Of a DNA stretch of 64,000 nt, positions 1-7,708 are shown piece after piece. Position numbers and translations under genes: made by a program. Positions within the stretch are counted from its first letter, which is position 1; each line of letters starts with the position of its first letter. The notes under the pieces were generated by a model. That model saw only the letters and a list, made by a program, of their open reading frames with translations. It searched no databases and was not told the origin of the DNA. The DNA is from JABFSS01 sp964497975 (lineage in GTDB: Bacteria > Patescibacteriota > Gracilibacteria > Peribacterales > Peribacteraceae): NCBI GenBank assembly GCA_964497975.1, contig CAZCFO010000002.1:62001-126000 (forward strand). Direction: 5' to 3'.

Positions 1-204
1 CCACGGGTAGTACTTCCTCCACGAACGGCGGCGCTCCTTCGATCCCGGCTCGGGTTCTTTCGCCACGTACGGAAGCGGCTTCGGGTTGCCGTTGCGGCTC
101 CACTCCAGCGGTCCGACCACGGAGTTCGTCTCCGGATCCACGTAGACCAGGTCGTCGGGTTTCCACTGGGAGACGGGGGCCGATGGGTCCTGCGTGTCGG
201 TCAT
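1..204 (-). CDS. Hypothetical protein, N-terminal part only (runs off the left edge)
   Basis: An open frame begins with ATG at 204 and stays open for 68 codons to base 1, so the stop lies outside the window. The visible part is hydrophilic, rich in Pro, Trp and charged residues, and includes a segment VYVDPETNSVVGPLEWSRNG that looks like a small beta-rich domain. No signal peptide or membrane segment is seen. I do not recognise the family. It is separated from the next gene by an inverted repeat (222-291). Confidence 0.5.
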   Translation of the reverse strand, partial: MTDTQDPSAPVSQWKPDDLVYVDPETNSVVGPLEWSRNGNPKPLPYVAKEPEPGSKERRRSWRKYYPW

Positions 205-221
205 TGCAAGCAGAATATCAT

Positions 222-291
222 ACGAATAACGAATTTTGAATTACGAATTCTCCTTAAAAAAGCATTCGTAATTCGTTATTCGCCATTCGTA
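222..291. repeat. AT-rich inverted repeat, ATTCG family, copy 1
   Basis: Arms at about 222-250 and 263-290 are built from iterated ATTCGTAATTCG / CGAATTACGAAT units in opposite orientation around an A-rich centre. It abuts the stop codon of the membrane-protein gene (294-296). The same units recur at 6420-6472. It may act as a bidirectional 3'-end hairpin; it does not look like a coding sequence. Confidence 0.75.
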
Positions 292-293
292 CG

Positions 294-875
294 CTATGGA
301 TACAACGGATGATCCTCCGGAGCGGGTGCCGGCGGCGGGGGCGGCGGAGGCGGCGGCGGGGCCATCGTTTCCTTGCGGTCGGCGGGAGCGCGGTCCTCGG
401 GATGATGGAACAGTTCCTGGCCAACGGCCTTGCGCTGCTCCAGATACCGCAGGACGGTTTCGAAGAGCGCCACGAGATTGCCGACGAGGCAGAAGTAAAT
501 GCCGAAGCGCACTTCCATGCGCGAGAATTCGAACGTGACTTTCGTGAGCACCGAGAGGCACGCGAGGATCAGCACCGACGCCTGCGCCGAGACGATCAGC
601 CGCAGCACTTCGCGATAACGCTTTTTCAGGATCACCGGGCCGCCCAAAAGCGGCACGAGCGTGACCAGCAGCAATCCGACGTTGAACAGGAAGATGCCCA
701 GTCCCAGAAAGGACGTGTAGAAGCCAAAACCGTTATAGGTGACCGTATCTCCGCCCAACCACTCGCCGCTGATCCACGGGAGAAAGACGCTGATCGCCGC
801 GATGATCGCGCCGGCGTTGAGGATGCGCTCCTCCAGGTCGAGCGATTGGAGGCTGCGGAGAATGCGGTTCTGCAT
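294..875 (-). CDS. Four-helix membrane protein, function unknown
   Basis: A 193-residue protein with about four hydrophobic helices (for example ILNAGAIIAAISVFLPWISG, then FLGLGIFLFNVGLLLVTLVP) and a cytosolic-looking tail ending in ten consecutive prolines plus APAPEDHPLYP. The ATG at 875 is preferred over the in-frame ATG at 893: a TATCCT box lies 8 nt upstream of 875, matching the leaderless pattern of the window, and the upstream ATG would lie before that box. It is divergent from the glycosyltransferase at 932. No family is recognised; the topology resembles small DUF-type membrane proteins. Confidence 0.7.
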   Translation of the reverse strand: MQNRILRSLQSLDLEERILNAGAIIAAISVFLPWISGEWLGGDTVTYNGFGFYTSFLGLGIFLFNVGLLLVTLVPLLGGPVILKKRYREVLRLIVSAQASVLILACLSVLTKVTFEFSRMEVRFGIYFCLVGNLVALFETVLRYLEQRKAVGQELFHHPEDRAPADRKETMAPPPPPPPPPPAPAPEDHPLYP

Positions 876-931
876 ACGGACCAAGGATAGCATTCCGGAT
901 GCGGGCGTGCATCATCTGATACCCTGTTCCC

Positions 932-1981
932 GTGACTCTGCAACTCGCCGTCGATGTCCGGGAGGCATGCCGCAAAGAGCGGACCGGCAAAGGCCAGTGG
1001 ACCTTCGGATTCGTCAGTGAGCTCCTGCGCCGGCAGGTGCCCGTGACGCTGGTGACGGATATCGACATTCCCAAAGAGTGGGAGGGTCGGTGTCCCGTGG
1101 CACTGCTTCCCGGCCGCGGGATGCGCTGGCATCTGCAGGCGCTGCGCTGGCTGCGCGTGAACCGTTCCGTCACGTACGTGAGTCCGGTGAGTTACATCGT
1201 GCCGGCATTCGCTCCGCGCTCCGCCGCGTGCATCCCCGTCGTTCACGATCTGATCGCGTTCATGAATGAACCGCATGACCGCAAAGCCACGTGGATCGAA
1301 CGGCGCCTGCTGCCGCGGGTCGTTCGGAAATGCCGCCGCATCTGCACGGTGAGCGACGCGACGAAGCAGGACCTGCTTGCGCGGTTTCCTGCGCTTGCAC
1401 CGGAGCGGGTCACGCCGGTGTATGCGGGCCCCGATCATCTGCACCCCGAACAGAACCGCCCGGACGGCAAAACCATCCTCTGCATCGCGACCCTCTGTCC
1501 GCGCAAAAACCAGCTAGGGCTGATCCGCGCCTTCGCGTCCCTGCCCGCGGAATTGCGGAAGAACCACCGCCTGGTGCTGGCGGGGGGCCGAGGCTGGCAC
1601 GACGAGGACATCGTCCGGGAATCGCGCAATCTGACGGGAGTCGAATGGACCGGATACATCGATGCCAGCCGGTACGCGTCTCTCCTCGGCAGCTGCACCG
1701 TCTTCGCGCTCCCCTCCCTGTACGAAGGATTCGGCATGCAGATCCTGGATGCGTTCCAGCGGGGCATCCCCGTTCTGACGAGCGACCGGGGCAGCCTGCG
1801 CGAGCTGGCGGAAGGCGCGGCGCTGATCGTCGATCCCGAAAAGACGGACTCCATCGCCGCGGGCCTGGGGCAGCTGCTGTCCGATGCCTCCCTCCGCTCC
1901 TCCCTCGCCGAAAAGGGCCGCCAGCGTGCGGCGTCGTATTCGTGGAGAAAGACGGTCGATCTGTTTCTGGCGAGCGTATAA
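932..1981 (+). CDS. GT4-family glycosyltransferase
   Basis: A 349-residue GT-B fold enzyme expected to transfer a sugar from a nucleotide-sugar onto a surface glycan or lipid. The C-terminal half carries the GT4 signature: CIATLCPRKNQLGLIRAF as the start of the donor domain, then ALPSLYEGFGMQILDAFQRG, where the usual E-x7-E ends in Asp instead of Glu. The start is GTG at 932, six nt after a TACCCT box, with no Shine-Dalgarno motif. nadK follows 9 bp downstream but has its own TATAAT box inside the end of this gene. Donor and acceptor cannot be read from the sequence. A second GT4 gene lies at 4964. Confidence 0.9.
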   Translation: MTLQLAVDVREACRKERTGKGQWTFGFVSELLRRQVPVTLVTDIDIPKEWEGRCPVALLPGRGMRWHLQALRWLRVNRSVTYVSPVSYIVPAFAPRSAACIPVVHDLIAFMNEPHDRKATWIERRLLPRVVRKCRRICTVSDATKQDLLARFPALAPERVTPVYAGPDHLHPEQNRPDGKTILCIATLCPRKNQLGLIRAFASLPAELRKNHRLVLAGGRGWHDEDIVRESRNLTGVEWTGYIDASRYASLLGSCTVFALPSLYEGFGMQILDAFQRGIPVLTSDRGSLRELAEGAALIVDPEKTDSIAAGLGQLLSDASLRSSLAEKGRQRAASYSWRKTVDLFLASV

Positions 1982-1982
1982 T
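1977..1982 (+). promoter_or_regulatory. -10 box of nadK
   Basis: A perfect TATAAT overlaps the stop codon of the upstream glycosyltransferase and ends 8 nt before the nadK ATG. A -35 box is weak. The spacing puts the expected transcription start at or within a few bases of the ATG, hence a leaderless mRNA. Confidence 0.6.
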
Positions 1983-1990
1983 CCCCCTCT

Positions 1991-2878
1991 ATGCTCAAGT
2001 ACAAGCGTGTCGGCATCACCGCCAAATCGGACCTGAGCGAGAAGGACGATGTCCTGCGCATGGTCATCGATGCCATCGAGAAGTCCGGAGCCGAGGTCTG
2101 CATCGACAAGAAGCGCATGTCGGCGCTGCCCAGCGCCAAGGGCTGCCGGACCTTCACGGGCACAAAAGACATGGATCTGCTGCTGGTGCTGGGAGGCGAC
2201 GGCACTATCCTTCGCTCCATCCGGGAGTTGGAGACCTTCAGCGTCCCGATCCTCTCCATCAACCGCGGCAACATCGGATTCCTGGCGGAAATGAGCGTCG
2301 CGGAGGCTCCCGTGCTTCTTCCCAAGTTCCTCGCCGGAGAGGGCATCAGCGATGAACGGAGCGTCCTGCGCATCACGGTCCTGCGGAAAGGGAGACAGTT
2401 TGTGGAGGGTTTTGTCCTCAACGAAGCAGTCATCTCGCAGGGGTCCATCGCGCGCCTCATCGACCTGCGGACGGAGGTCAACGGCGAGCCGCTGACGATC
2501 TTCCGCGCCGACGGCCTCATTCTCTCCACTCCCACCGGCTCCACCGCCTACACGCTGGCCGCCGGAGGGCCCATCGTGCATCCGCAGCTGAGCGCGACCA
2601 TCCTGACCCCCATCAATTCGCACAGCTTCAGCCAGAAGCCGATCGTCATCCCCGCCGGGCACCGGGTGGATGTGGAAGTGATGAGCCGCGGCAACAAATT
2701 CGGCGACGTCGACGTGAGCCTCACGCTCGATGGCCAGGTGTACGTGGCGCTCCAGCCCGGCGACGTCATCACGTCGGCCGTCAATGACCGCCCCGTCAGG
2801 TTCCTGCGCCGCAAAAAGGAGACGTACTATGCGACGCTGCGCAGCAAGCTCAAGTGGGGAGAGCGGCCGGAAGAATAG
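1991..2878 (+). CDS. nadK: NAD kinase
   Basis: Phosphorylates NAD to NADP, the only known route to NADP in bacteria. The 295-residue product has the diagnostic GGDGT (residues 68-72), NRGNIGF (91-97), an NE pair in FVLNEAVI (about 144) and TPTGSTAY (180-187), in canonical order and at the usual family length. It ends exactly where the convergent purA ends (stop codons adjacent, no intergenic base). Confidence 0.97.
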   Translation: MLKYKRVGITAKSDLSEKDDVLRMVIDAIEKSGAEVCIDKKRMSALPSAKGCRTFTGTKDMDLLLVLGGDGTILRSIRELETFSVPILSINRGNIGFLAEMSVAEAPVLLPKFLAGEGISDERSVLRITVLRKGRQFVEGFVLNEAVISQGSIARLIDLRTEVNGEPLTIFRADGLILSTPTGSTAYTLAAGGPIVHPQLSATILTPINSHSFSQKPIVIPAGHRVDVEVMSRGNKFGDVDVSLTLDGQVYVALQPGDVITSAVNDRPVRFLRRKKETYYATLRSKLKWGERPEE

Positions 2879-4120
2879 TCACCGCACGATCATCTCCTCC
2901 CTCCCCTGCCCCGTACCGATGAGCCGCGCGGGCAGGCCCGTCTGGGACTCGATGAAGGCGATGTACTTCTGCGCGTTTTTGGGCAGATCCTCAAAGCTCG
3001 TGATGCCGACGGTCGACGTCTTCCATCCGGGCATCTGCTCCCAGATCACTTTGCCCGACTCCTCGAGTCCGAGCCCCACCGGAATGACGTCTTCGGTGTC
3101 CAGCACGTCGAGCTTGGTGATGTTCCAGCAGTCGAAGCCGTTGATCATCGCGCTGAGCTTGAGGTCCGGAATCGAGAGCCATCCGCAGCGCCGGGGGCGC
3201 TTGGTCACCGAGCCGTACTCCCCTCCCCGCTCGCGGATGCGCACCTGGACCGCCTCCTCTGCCTCCGTCGGGAACGGTCCGCCGCCCACGCGCGTGCAGT
3301 ACGCCTTCGCGACGCCGATGCACGACTTCAGACATTTTGGCGGGAGCCCCAGGCCCTGCAGCGCTCCGGCTGCAGTCGTCTGACTGCTCGTCACGTGCGG
3401 ATACGTGCCGTGATCGATGTCCAGCAGCGTCGCCTGGGCGCCTTCGATCAGCATCTTCTTCCCGTCCTTCAGCCATGCGTGGAGTTGATCCGTGCCGTGC
3501 TCGACGATCAGCGGCTGGATCACTTTCAGAGTATCGGCGATGAGCGCGCACTCGCGGTCGATGTCCACGGTGATGCCGTACATGGTCTTGAGCGAGGGGG
3601 CGCGCTGGGTCAGATACGCCTTGATCGCGCTCACGTCGCCGCGGAGCGATTCCATGCGCAGGCCCGCGCGGGTCGACTTGTCGGCGTAGGCCGGCCCGAT
3701 GCCGCGCCTGGTGGTGCCGATGGCGGACTTGCCCCGCCGGTCCTCCTGCACGCCGTCGATGTCTTTATGGAACTCAAAGACGATGTGCGCGTTGGGTGCG
3801 ATGTGCAGGCGCGGGAGGATGTCGATGCCTGCATCCTTCAGCAGTCCGATTTCCTCGATGAGGGTCGGCAGGTGGATCACCATGCCGCCGCCCAGGTAAA
3901 TCTGCGCGTGCGGATGTAGGCTCCCGGAGGGCATCAGCCGGAAGACGTGTTTCTTCCCCTTCACGACGATCGTGTGGCCTGCGTTCGCTCCTCCGCAGGC
4001 CCGCGCGATCACGTCGAAATGCCCGGCGAGGATATCCACCGCTTTGCCTTTCCCTTCATCCCCCCACTGGGCGCCGATGACGGCGGTGACGGAACCCAAA
4101 GAAGAGATGAACTCGTCCAC
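2879..4120 (-). CDS. purA: Adenylosuccinate synthetase
   Basis: Converts IMP, aspartate and GTP to adenylosuccinate, the first committed step to AMP. The 413-residue protein has the P-loop GDEGKGK (20-26), the GGANAGHT segment, IGTTRRGIGPAYADK, and the C-terminal nucleotide-binding part. The start is GTG (4118-4120). No Shine-Dalgarno motif is seen. Convergent with nadK, divergent tail-to-start from prmC. No other purine gene is nearby, so only the AMP branch from IMP is shown by this window. Confidence 0.98.
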   Translation of the reverse strand: MDEFISSLGSVTAVIGAQWGDEGKGKAVDILAGHFDVIARACGGANAGHTIVVKGKKHVFRLMPSGSLHPHAQIYLGGGMVIHLPTLIEEIGLLKDAGIDILPRLHIAPNAHIVFEFHKDIDGVQEDRRGKSAIGTTRRGIGPAYADKSTRAGLRMESLRGDVSAIKAYLTQRAPSLKTMYGITVDIDRECALIADTLKVIQPLIVEHGTDQLHAWLKDGKKMLIEGAQATLLDIDHGTYPHVTSSQTTAAGALQGLGLPPKCLKSCIGVAKAYCTRVGGGPFPTEAEEAVQVRIRERGGEYGSVTKRPRRCGWLSIPDLKLSAMINGFDCWNITKLDVLDTEDVIPVGLGLEESGKVIWEQMPGWKTSTVGITSFEDLPKNAQKYIAFIESQTGLPARLIGTGQGREEMIVR

Positions 4121-4153
4121 GGGGTAACGGTAACACGAGGGCTCGGGCTCGGG

Positions 4154-4945
4154 CTAGGGCTGGGGTTTGGATCTTCCTTCCATGATCCATCCCACACAGA
4201 AAGGATGCTCCTGCGCCTGCTTGATAATCACGTCCGAGATCCGGTCGCCGTCGGTTCCGCCGAACAGCGCGACATGCGGCTCAAAATCCTTCACGTCCTT
4301 CATCAGATCATTCCCGGACGGGATATAGGGAGGGTTGCTCACGAGCAGGAACGGTTCCGTCAGATCCAGCACGGGATCGAGCCCGCTCCCCTCTTTGAAT
4401 GTCATGCGATCGAAAACGGCGTGACGCCTCGCATTGATCTTCGCGACGTCCAGCGCATCTTTCGAGATATCCGTCGCGATCACCCGCATCTGCGGCAGCT
4501 CCAATGCAAGTGTGACGGCGATGCAGCCGCTGCCCGTTCCCACATCAACGAGCGTCGACACTTTCCACTTTTCACTTTCCACTTTCAACTTCTTTGCGGT
4601 CACGATGATTCCCTCATCAACATCATCCTCTGCCTCCAGGCCGTCCCGCAAAAACTGCAGCGCCCGTCGGACGATCCCCTCCGTGGCGGGCCGCGGTATC
4701 AGCACGCGCCTGTCGACCGCGAACAGCCGGCCGTAGAACTCCTGCTCTCCGGTGATGTAGGCGACGGGCTCGTGGCGGCGCCGGCGTTCCACCCACTGCA
4801 TGAAGAGCGTCCATTGCTCCGGGGTCAGCGGATCGTTTCCGTGGGCCATAAGCCATGCCCGGTCGCGATCAAGGGCGCGGCTGAGGAGCACTTCTGCATC
4901 GGCAGACGGAAGATGGGAGCCGCGCAATGCCTCTTGGATGGTCAC
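4154..4945 (-). CDS. prmC: Peptide chain release factor N5-glutamine methyltransferase (HemK/PrmC)
   Basis: Methylates the GGQ glutamine of release factors using S-adenosylmethionine. A helical N-terminal domain (1-100) is followed by the Rossmann domain with VDVGTGSGCIAV (about 133-144) and the catalytic NPPY (204-207). The GTG at 4945 is chosen because homology starts there; the frame is open much further upstream. Residues about 118-131 (KKLKVESEKWKVST) are low complexity and encoded by an iterated ACTTTCCACTTT-type tract, an apparent in-frame repeat insertion in the interdomain linker. The start codon lies only 18 bp from that of the divergent glycosyltransferase. Confidence 0.95.
   Translation of the reverse strand: MTIQEALRGSHLPSADAEVLLSRALDRDRAWLMAHGNDPLTPEQWTLFMQWVERRRRHEPVAYITGEQEFYGRLFAVDRRVLIPRPATEGIVRRALQFLRDGLEAEDDVDEGIIVTAKKLKVESEKWKVSTLVDVGTGSGCIAVTLALELPQMRVIATDISKDALDVAKINARRHAVFDRMTFKEGSGLDPVLDLTEPFLLVSNPPYIPSGNDLMKDVKDFEPHVALFGGTDGDRISDVIIKQAQEHPFCVGWIMEGRSKPQP
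4559..4598. repeat. Low-complexity CTTTCCACTTTT tract inserted inside prmC
   Basis: Tandem units of the type CACTTTCCACTTTTCACTTT make up about 40 bp of the prmC linker and encode a Lys/Ser/Val-rich stretch not expected in the family. Its length keeps the reading frame. Confidence 0.7.
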
Positions 4946-4950
4946 GGGTC

Positions 4951-4956
4951 TATCAT
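4951..4956 (+). promoter_or_regulatory. -10 box of the divergent glycosyltransferase
   Basis: TATCAT ends 7 nt before the ATG at 4964. It lies in the 18-bp space between the two divergent starts, so the promoters of prmC and this gene must overlap. Confidence 0.5.
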
Positions 4957-4963
4957 GCCCGGT

Positions 4964-6004
4964 ATGACGATCGGGATCGACTGTCGTTTCGCCGCAACGC
5001 ACTCCGGGCTCGGGCGGTACACGCGCGAGCTCGTGACCCATCTTCTCCGAAGGACTGACGATGTCGAATACGTGTTGTTTTCGGGTGAAGCTGACCCCGT
5101 CTGGTTGTCCGATATTCCTGCTGCACGATACAAAATACAGAATACGAAATACGGTCATTACTCGTTTGCGGAGCAGCTGCGGTTTCCGCTCGATATCAAA
5201 CGTGCGCGCATCGATCTTCTTTTTTCCCCGCACTTCAACGTGCCTCTCGTCTGTCCCGTCCCGTTCGTCGCGACGATCCACGACCTGATCCTGCACCGGT
5301 ATCCCAACCAGGCGTCGGGACTCCGGCGTCATGCGTACCGCGCGGTGATGCGCCACACCGTCCGCGGCGCCCGGAAGCTGATCGCCGTGAGCGCGTTCAC
5401 CGCCGGCGAACTTGCGAAAGAGTACGGTCCGTCCGTCCGCAAGAAAATCACGGTGATCCACGAGGCGGCGTCGCAAGAGTTCTCCAAAAAATCGGGAGCC
5501 TCCTGCGCGCCGGTTCTCAAGAAGCACGGGCTCAAGAAGCCGTTCTTCCTCTACGTCGGCAACGCCAAGGAGCACAAGAACGTCCAGATGCTGATCGACG
5601 CGTACAAATCACTCGGCTCCACCGGGACCGAACTCGTGCTCGTGACGGGCGGCAGGGAGGCCGCATCATTACGGCTCTGCGACGGCGTGCGGCTGATTTC
5701 CGACGTCGATCATCACGATCTTCCCTGTCTGTACTTCTTCGCCGCCTGCTTCGTCACGGCTTCGCTGTACGAAGGCTTCGGATTGCCGGTGATGGAAGCC
5801 GCGGCAGCCGGCTGTCCGGTCATCGTCACCAACCGCGGGTCGCTCCCCGAGATCGCGCCTCCCGGATCGCACGTCGTCGAGCCGACGGTCGAGGCGCTTG
5901 CCGACGCGCTGCGGGAGCCGCCGGCGGCGGAGGAAGCGGCGGCGCCGAGGACGTGGGGGGACGTCGCGCTGGAGACAGCAGGAGTACTGATGAACTGCTT
6001 GTAA
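4964..6004 (+). CDS. GT4-family glycosyltransferase
   Basis: A 346-residue GT-B enzyme: an N-terminal acceptor domain beginning IGIDCRFAATHSGLGRYTRE, then FLYVGNAKEHKNVQMLIDAY and the GT4 E-x7-E motif in SLYEGFGLPVMEAAAAGCPV. It resembles mannosyl/rhamnosyl-type transferases, but the substrate is not determinable. ATG 4964 is favoured over ATG 4955 because the TATCAT box at 4951-4956 would overlap the latter. Residues around YKIQNTKYGHY (5126-5158) come from an iterated AAATACAGAATACG-like tract, another probable in-frame repeat insertion. A hairpin repeat follows the stop. Confidence 0.92.
   Translation: MTIGIDCRFAATHSGLGRYTRELVTHLLRRTDDVEYVLFSGEADPVWLSDIPAARYKIQNTKYGHYSFAEQLRFPLDIKRARIDLLFSPHFNVPLVCPVPFVATIHDLILHRYPNQASGLRRHAYRAVMRHTVRGARKLIAVSAFTAGELAKEYGPSVRKKITVIHEAASQEFSKKSGASCAPVLKKHGLKKPFFLYVGNAKEHKNVQMLIDAYKSLGSTGTELVLVTGGREAASLRLCDGVRLISDVDHHDLPCLYFFAACFVTASLYEGFGLPVMEAAAAGCPVIVTNRGSLPEIAPPGSHVVEPTVEALADALREPPAAEEAAAPRTWGDVALETAGVLMNCL
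5126..5158. repeat. AATAC-iterated tract inside the glycosyltransferase gene
   Basis: Units ACAAAATAC, AGAATACG, AAATACGG follow each other in the N-terminal domain. The composition is markedly more AT-rich than the flanking codons and it encodes about ten residues between two conserved segments. Confidence 0.5.
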
Positions 6005-6019
6005 TGGGAGTCAGTTTTT

Positions 6020-6097
6020 GAGAAACCGACGTAACCGACGACTCCGAGGAAACCGAGGATCGTCGGTTTCTTTGGTTACCTCGGTTTCTTCGGTTAT
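6020..6097. repeat. 9-mer snap-back hairpin, copy 1
   Basis: The left arm consists of units such as GAAACCGAG and TAACCGACG, the right arm of their complements (GTCGGTTTC, CTCGGTTTC), around a central GAGGATCGTC. It starts 15 bp after the glycosyltransferase stop and is followed by TATATTTTTC, so it could act as a terminator. Related copies are at 26255, 27366 and 59858. Confidence 0.8.
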
Positions 6098-6124
6098 ATT
6101 TTTCTTCAGGAGTACTCTTCCTTC

Positions 6125-6439
6125 ATGGACTCCCTCGGTTCCATCCTCCCCAAGGTCCTCCACCGCCGCGGCCTGCATGCGCAGGCATCGGCCTCGCTCG
6201 TGACCTTCAAGGCGACTGAGTGGCTGACGCTGGCGCTGCCCGGTCTGGTCCACGAACTCACCGTGGAGCACCTGCGCGACGGCACGCTCACGATCGCCTG
6301 CGGCCACCCGATCGCCGCCCAGGAATGCCAGGCCCTGGTGCCAGGCTTACTGGAATATTTGCAGAGAGAATGCCCATCAATCTCTATTCGGGAAATACGT
6401 CTAACACGCTCATCGCGCCGAATTACGAAGGACGAATAA
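6125..6439 (+). CDS. DUF721 (DciA-like) protein
   Basis: A 104-residue protein matching the DUF721 pattern: an N-terminal helix, then WLTLALPGLVHELTVEHLRD followed by GTLTIACGHPIAAQECQALV and a C-terminal helix. DciA of this family loads the replicative helicase in bacteria lacking DnaC/DnaI; whether this short version does so is inference. ATG 6125 lies 6 nt after a TACTCT box. The last residues (RRITKDE) and the stop lie inside an ATTCG-type inverted repeat, so the C-terminus has been rewritten by the repeat. Confidence 0.6.
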   Translation: MDSLGSILPKVLHRRGLHAQASASLVTFKATEWLTLALPGLVHELTVEHLRDGTLTIACGHPIAAQECQALVPGLLEYLQRECPSISIREIRLTRSSRRITKDE

Positions 6440-6472
6440 CGAATTCGCTATTCATAATTCGTCATTCGATTC
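6420..6472. repeat. AT-rich inverted repeat, ATTCG family, copy 2
   Basis: Same units as at 222-291 (GAATTACGAA, ACGAATAACGAATTC, opposed to ATTCATAATTCGTCATTCG). It overlaps the last codons of the DUF721 gene. Confidence 0.75.
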
Positions 6473-6508
6473 CGCAAGGACAGCTGGTATTTGGCTGGCG
6501 AAGTGCTC

Positions 6509-6537
6509 TTGCGAGACAAAAGCCGTCTCGCTACACT
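6509..6537 (+). promoter_or_regulatory. Promoter of rpsP
   Basis: TTGCGA, 17-bp spacer, TACACT; the -10 ends 9 nt before the rpsP ATG. A 7-bp inverted repeat GCGAGAC/GTCTCGC (6511-6530) fills the spacer and could be a protein-binding site. Confidence 0.6.
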
Positions 6538-6546
6538 CCTGCGTCA

Positions 6547-6924
6547 ATGCTCGTCATCCGCCTCCAGCGCACCGGCCGCGAAAACCTCCCCACGTACCGC
6601 GTGGTGGTGGCCGAAAAGGCACGCCCGGTGAAGGGAAAGTTCCTCGAGATCGTCGGCCACTATCTTCCGGCCCGCGATCCGAAGGTCTTCGAGCACCAGG
6701 ACGAGCGCATCCTCCATTGGATGGGCAAAGGCGCGATCCCCAGCAACACCGTCGCCCGCCTTCTCAAGCGCGCCGGCCTCAAGGACATGGACAAGTACAT
6801 CACCAAGTACACCAAGAAGAAGTCGAAGAACGCCCCGGCTGAAGCACCCGCCGCCGCTCCTGCGGCCGAAGCTCCCGCGGCACCCGCCGCAGAGGCTCCG
6901 GCTCCGGAGGCCGCTGCCGCCTGA
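6547..6924 (+). CDS. rpsP: 30S ribosomal protein bS16
   Basis: A 125-residue protein. Residues 1-90 are bS16 (IRLQRTGRENLPTYRVVVAE, GHYLPARDPK, RILHWMGKGAIPSNTV). A Lys-rich joint and an extension of about 30 residues of Ala, Pro and Glu follow, longer than in most bacteria, where bS16 ends near 80-90. ATG 6547 is chosen by homology and by the promoter at 6509-6537; the frame is open further upstream. The usual neighbour khpA follows after about 90 bp, but rimM, trmD and rplS are absent. Confidence 0.97.
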   Translation: MLVIRLQRTGRENLPTYRVVVAEKARPVKGKFLEIVGHYLPARDPKVFEHQDERILHWMGKGAIPSNTVARLLKRAGLKDMDKYITKYTKKKSKNAPAEAPAAAPAAEAPAAPAAEAPAPEAAAA

Positions 6925-6977
6925 GATTCGTCGTTTCTCCTGCCTTTTGAGCCACTCTTTGCCGTGCGGGCTTCCTA

Positions 6978-7006
6978 TTGCGGTTATTTTGGCATTCCCG
7001 TACACT
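6978..7006 (+). promoter_or_regulatory. Promoter of khpA
   Basis: TTGCGG, 17-bp spacer, TACACT; the -10 ends 7 nt before ATG 7014. It is nearly identical in sequence and geometry to the rpsP promoter, predicting a leaderless khpA mRNA. Confidence 0.6.
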
Positions 7007-7013
7007 TTCGCGG

Positions 7014-7301
7014 ATGACTGAGACGACTGGAACAACGATCCCCGGACTCGACTTCCTCACCTACGTCCTGGAGTCCCTCGTGGACGACCGCGACGAACTG
7101 AAGGTGGAGGGCCGCATCGACGACCTCGGCGTCCTTTTGACCGTGCAGGTCAGCGAGCGCGACATGGGCAAGCTGATCGGCAAAGGCGGTCAGACGGTCA
7201 AAGCTCTCCGCACGCTCATCCGCGTCATCGGGGGCAATACCTCCCAGCGCGTGAATATCAAAGTCCTTGAACCCCTCTCCTCCTCCCCCACCCCCGTATG
7301 A
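7014..7301 (+). CDS. khpA: KH-domain RNA-binding protein KhpA (YlqC family)
   Basis: A 95-residue single KH domain with the GxxG-type loop in IGKGGQTVKALRTLI. The family binds RNA broadly, often with KhpB/Jag, and affects cell division and envelope synthesis in Gram-positives. It lies downstream of rpsP as in many bacteria. The start at ATG 7014 fits the promoter 7 nt upstream. Its stop overlaps the start of the next gene by 4 bp (ATGA). Confidence 0.92.
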   Translation: MTETTGTTIPGLDFLTYVLESLVDDRDELKVEGRIDDLGVLLTVQVSERDMGKLIGKGGQTVKALRTLIRVIGGNTSQRVNIKVLEPLSSSPTPV

Positions 7302-7618
7302 TCCGCGATTTACTGGAAAACGGCAGTATCATCGACATTATTGCCACCTTCATCGCGCTGGCGCTCGTCGCCGCGTCGCTGCTGTGTCTGATCTTCATCA
7401 TCATCGGCGGCATCAGCTTCATCCTCTCCGCCGGCAACGAGGAGAAGATCAAGAAGGCCGTCCACACGATCCGGTTCGCGATCATCGGTCTCTTCGTGAC
7501 CTTCATCGCGTTCTTCGCGGTTTCGTGGATCTCCAAACTTCTCGATATCCCCTTCCAGCTCAGCTTCTCCACGATCATCTCGCTGATGCAGGAAATCTTC
7601 GCCGCTCTCCAGGGCTGA
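7298..7618 (+). CDS. VirB2/pilin-like small membrane protein
   Basis: A 106-residue protein with two long hydrophobic helices (about 14-44 and 65-85) separated by a short charged loop, GNEEKIKKAVHTIRFAIIG. This layout and the GG-(x)n-SAGNEEKIKKA loop match the VirB2/TrbC-like conjugal-pilin relatives common in CPR and Mollicutes genomes, which lack a full type IV secretion operon. No other secretion gene is adjacent. Translationally coupled to khpA. The pilin assignment is by resemblance only. Confidence 0.65.
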   Translation: MIRDLLENGSIIDIIATFIALALVAASLLCLIFIIIGGISFILSAGNEEKIKKAVHTIRFAIIGLFVTFIAFFAVSWISKLLDIPFQLSFSTIISLMQEIFAALQG

Positions 7619-7662
7619 TGGCTCGAGGCTCCGGTTTCGATGACCGGAGCACCTCGCCATGA
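7618..7662. repeat. ATGGCTCGAGG...CCTCGCCAT palindrome (REP-like), copy 1
   Basis: A multi-stem palindrome (ATGGC-CGAGG-CCGGT paired with ACCGG-CCTCG-CCAT) directly after the stop of the VirB2-like gene. Same family as at 7709-7821, 38021-38066, 50023-50140 and 58038-58165. Confidence 0.75.
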
Positions 7663-7673
7663 CACGCTCGATG

Positions 7674-7702
7674 AAAGCCCGTCAGAATATGGCGGGCTTT
7701 TT
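7674..7702 (+). terminator. Rho-independent terminator
   Basis: AAGCCCG / CGGGCTT stem with an 11-nt loop followed by a run of T (7698-7702). It ends the rpsP-khpA-VirB2-like segment. Confidence 0.7.
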
Positions 7703-7708
7703 ACGAAT

